In this document: positions 63,451 to 64,000 of the stretch, in pieces
Position numbering within the stretch: position 1 is the stretch's first letter
Layout: each line of letters opens with the position of its first letter
Translations under genes and position numbers: made by a program
Assembly (NCBI GenBank): GCA_965219915.1
Contig: OZ244794.1
Span: forward strand, 1,240,001 to 1,304,000
Direction of reading: 5' to 3'
Source: Bin80 sp965219915
Lineage (GTDB): Bacteria > Bacteroidota > Rhodothermia > Rhodothermales > Bin80
Length of the DNA: 64,000 nucleotides
The notes under the pieces: model-generated
The model's database searches: none
What the model saw: the letters and a program-made list of their open reading frames with translations, nothing else
Told to the model about the DNA's origin: nothing

Positions 63451-63455
63451 GCCCT

Positions 63456-63638
63456 CTACAGAGAGCGCCTACCGCCAATGATCCGTACAACTACACCTAC
63501 TACGAAGAGAATGATCAGGATTGGCATTGCAGCCCAGGCCAGACCTACTACCAACCCGAGTATAACATCCAACAATGCGACCACAGCGACAATTACAATC
63601 GCGATCACAATCCAGCGAAGAACCAAGTCCAGACGCAT
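63456..63638 (-). CDS. Small hydrophobic membrane protein
   Basis: A 60-residue protein made almost wholly of two hydrophobic helices (about residues 8-28 and 30-52) with a basic tail (RIIGGRRSL). I recognise no family. It is five bases upstream of tadA and 21 bases downstream of the kelch-type gene on the same strand, so operon spacing supports a real gene. Such small proteins are common in Bacteroidota, but functions are unknown. Confidence 0.6.
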   Translation of the reverse strand: MRLDLVLRWIVIAIVIVAVVALLDVILGLVVGLAWAAMPILIILFVVGVVVRIIGGRRSL

Positions 63639-63659
63639 TTGTCCTGAGAATTGTCGAGG

Positions 63660-64000
63660 CTACTCAGTAGAAACTACAACATACTCCGAGGCCGCGATGG
63701 CTGTTCCATTTCGACCAAACCCACCGACCAACAGTACCGACCTTAATCCCGAGGGAGTGGCGGTATGACGATAACGGCCTACCATGGCCTGTGAAGGTCG
63801 CATGGCAAAAAATTGATTCGCCTGTTCGTTGAATACCTCCATTTGTGTAAGTACATCCGCGGGGGTGCTTTGATGTCCGCCAAAGGTCGTGAACACGCCG
63901 CTGAGGACCGATGCTGTTGCATGTGCAGTACGAGGCAGCACAAACTGGGGTAGATCCGAGATAAATAATCCGGTACCTCCTGGGTAATCAATGCGCATGT
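63660..64000 (-). CDS. Kelch-type beta-propeller protein (5' end outside window)
   Basis: Only the C-terminal ~113 residues are visible on the minus strand; the frame is open to the window edge, and the ATG at 63998 may be internal. Two kelch-like repeats are readable: LPRTAHATASVLSGVFTTFGG and GRYRHTATPSGLRSVLLVGG, each with the R-x-x-H-x-A-T and G-G signatures, the second followed by FGRNGTAIAASEYVV. Kelch propellers bind partners, and some bacterial ones are sialic-acid mutarotases or surface proteins. The function is not assigned. It is probably the first gene of the kelch, small protein, tadA, ypdA series, or a later member of a longer one. Confidence 0.6.
   Translation of the reverse strand, partial: MRIDYPGGTGLFISDLPQFVLPRTAHATASVLSGVFTTFGGHQSTPADVLTQMEVFNEQANQFFAMRPSQAMVGRYRHTATPSGLRSVLLVGGFGRNGTAIAASEYVVVSTE

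Overview
The window looks like a chromosomal segment of a Gram-negative, respiring bacterium of the Bacteroidota/Rhodothermota type. The signs are a C-terminal type IX secretion sorting tail with a YPNPFNPAT core (DUF1501 protein near 13 kb), two large DUF2723 membrane proteins, a YpdA-type bacillithiol-disulfide reductase, a carboxypeptidase-regulatory-like domain at the front of a TonB-dependent receptor, and a promoter that fits the Bacteroidota TTTG/TAnnTTTG pattern. No rRNA, tRNA, CRISPR array, prophage or intact insertion sequence was recognised. The taxonomic call is an inference from gene families.

Left part (1-13.2 kb): a PIG-L deacetylase cut by the window edge, a class II aldolase and a fused aldolase/dehydrogenase of the rhamnose/fucose type, an aldo/keto reductase, a metal-type TonB receptor with histidine/acid-rich loops, and a DUF1800/DUF1501 pair. 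From 23.9 kb back to 13.2 kb a minus-strand run carries a glycosyltransferase fusion, accA, nadC, an M20 amidohydrolase, a polyprenyl-phosphate sugar transferase, an ABC-F ATPase, an FG-GAP propeller and a PnuC transporter. This mixes envelope glycan assembly, fatty-acid synthesis and NAD metabolism.

Middle part (24-42 kb): a lipoprotein propeller, a small membrane protein, a metallophosphoesterase, a protein with kinase-fold motifs, an MBL hydrolase, rsmI and an LptF/LptG permease. Then comes a clear tandem duplication: part of lptF, a DUF2723 gene and a small gene occur twice. Both DUF2723 copies are intact. The second lptF piece and the first small gene are wrecks, and a 0.7-kb insert carrying a secreted-protein gene interrupts the latter. 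A second, older duplication left a broken copy of the 5' end of the glycosyltransferase gene at about 26.3 kb.

The most striking block is a tightly packed ten-gene plus-strand operon at 42.3-52.4 kb, divergent from a double-DoxX gene. It encodes a CydA-like subunit without CydB, three membrane or exported cytochrome c proteins (five CxxCH sites, one fused to an ethylbenzene-dehydrogenase-type haem domain), a radical SAM/SPASM protein, a 2[4Fe-4S] ferredoxin, a small unknown protein, a universal-stress fusion, an Mrp/ApbC-type ATPase and a zinc-ribbon protein. Five copies of a motif resembling the C-terminal domain of protochlorophyllide reductase subunit B (PCP_red) are spread over three of these proteins. 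I infer a respiratory complex encoded together with its own maturation or tetrapyrrole/Fe-S handling enzymes.

Right part (52.4-64 kb): a solitary AAA-type ATPase between long non-coding stretches, a 1,961-residue adhesin-like protein with twelve Calx-beta-like repeats and an outer-membrane barrel, then ypdA, tadA, a small membrane protein and a kelch-type protein cut by the window end.
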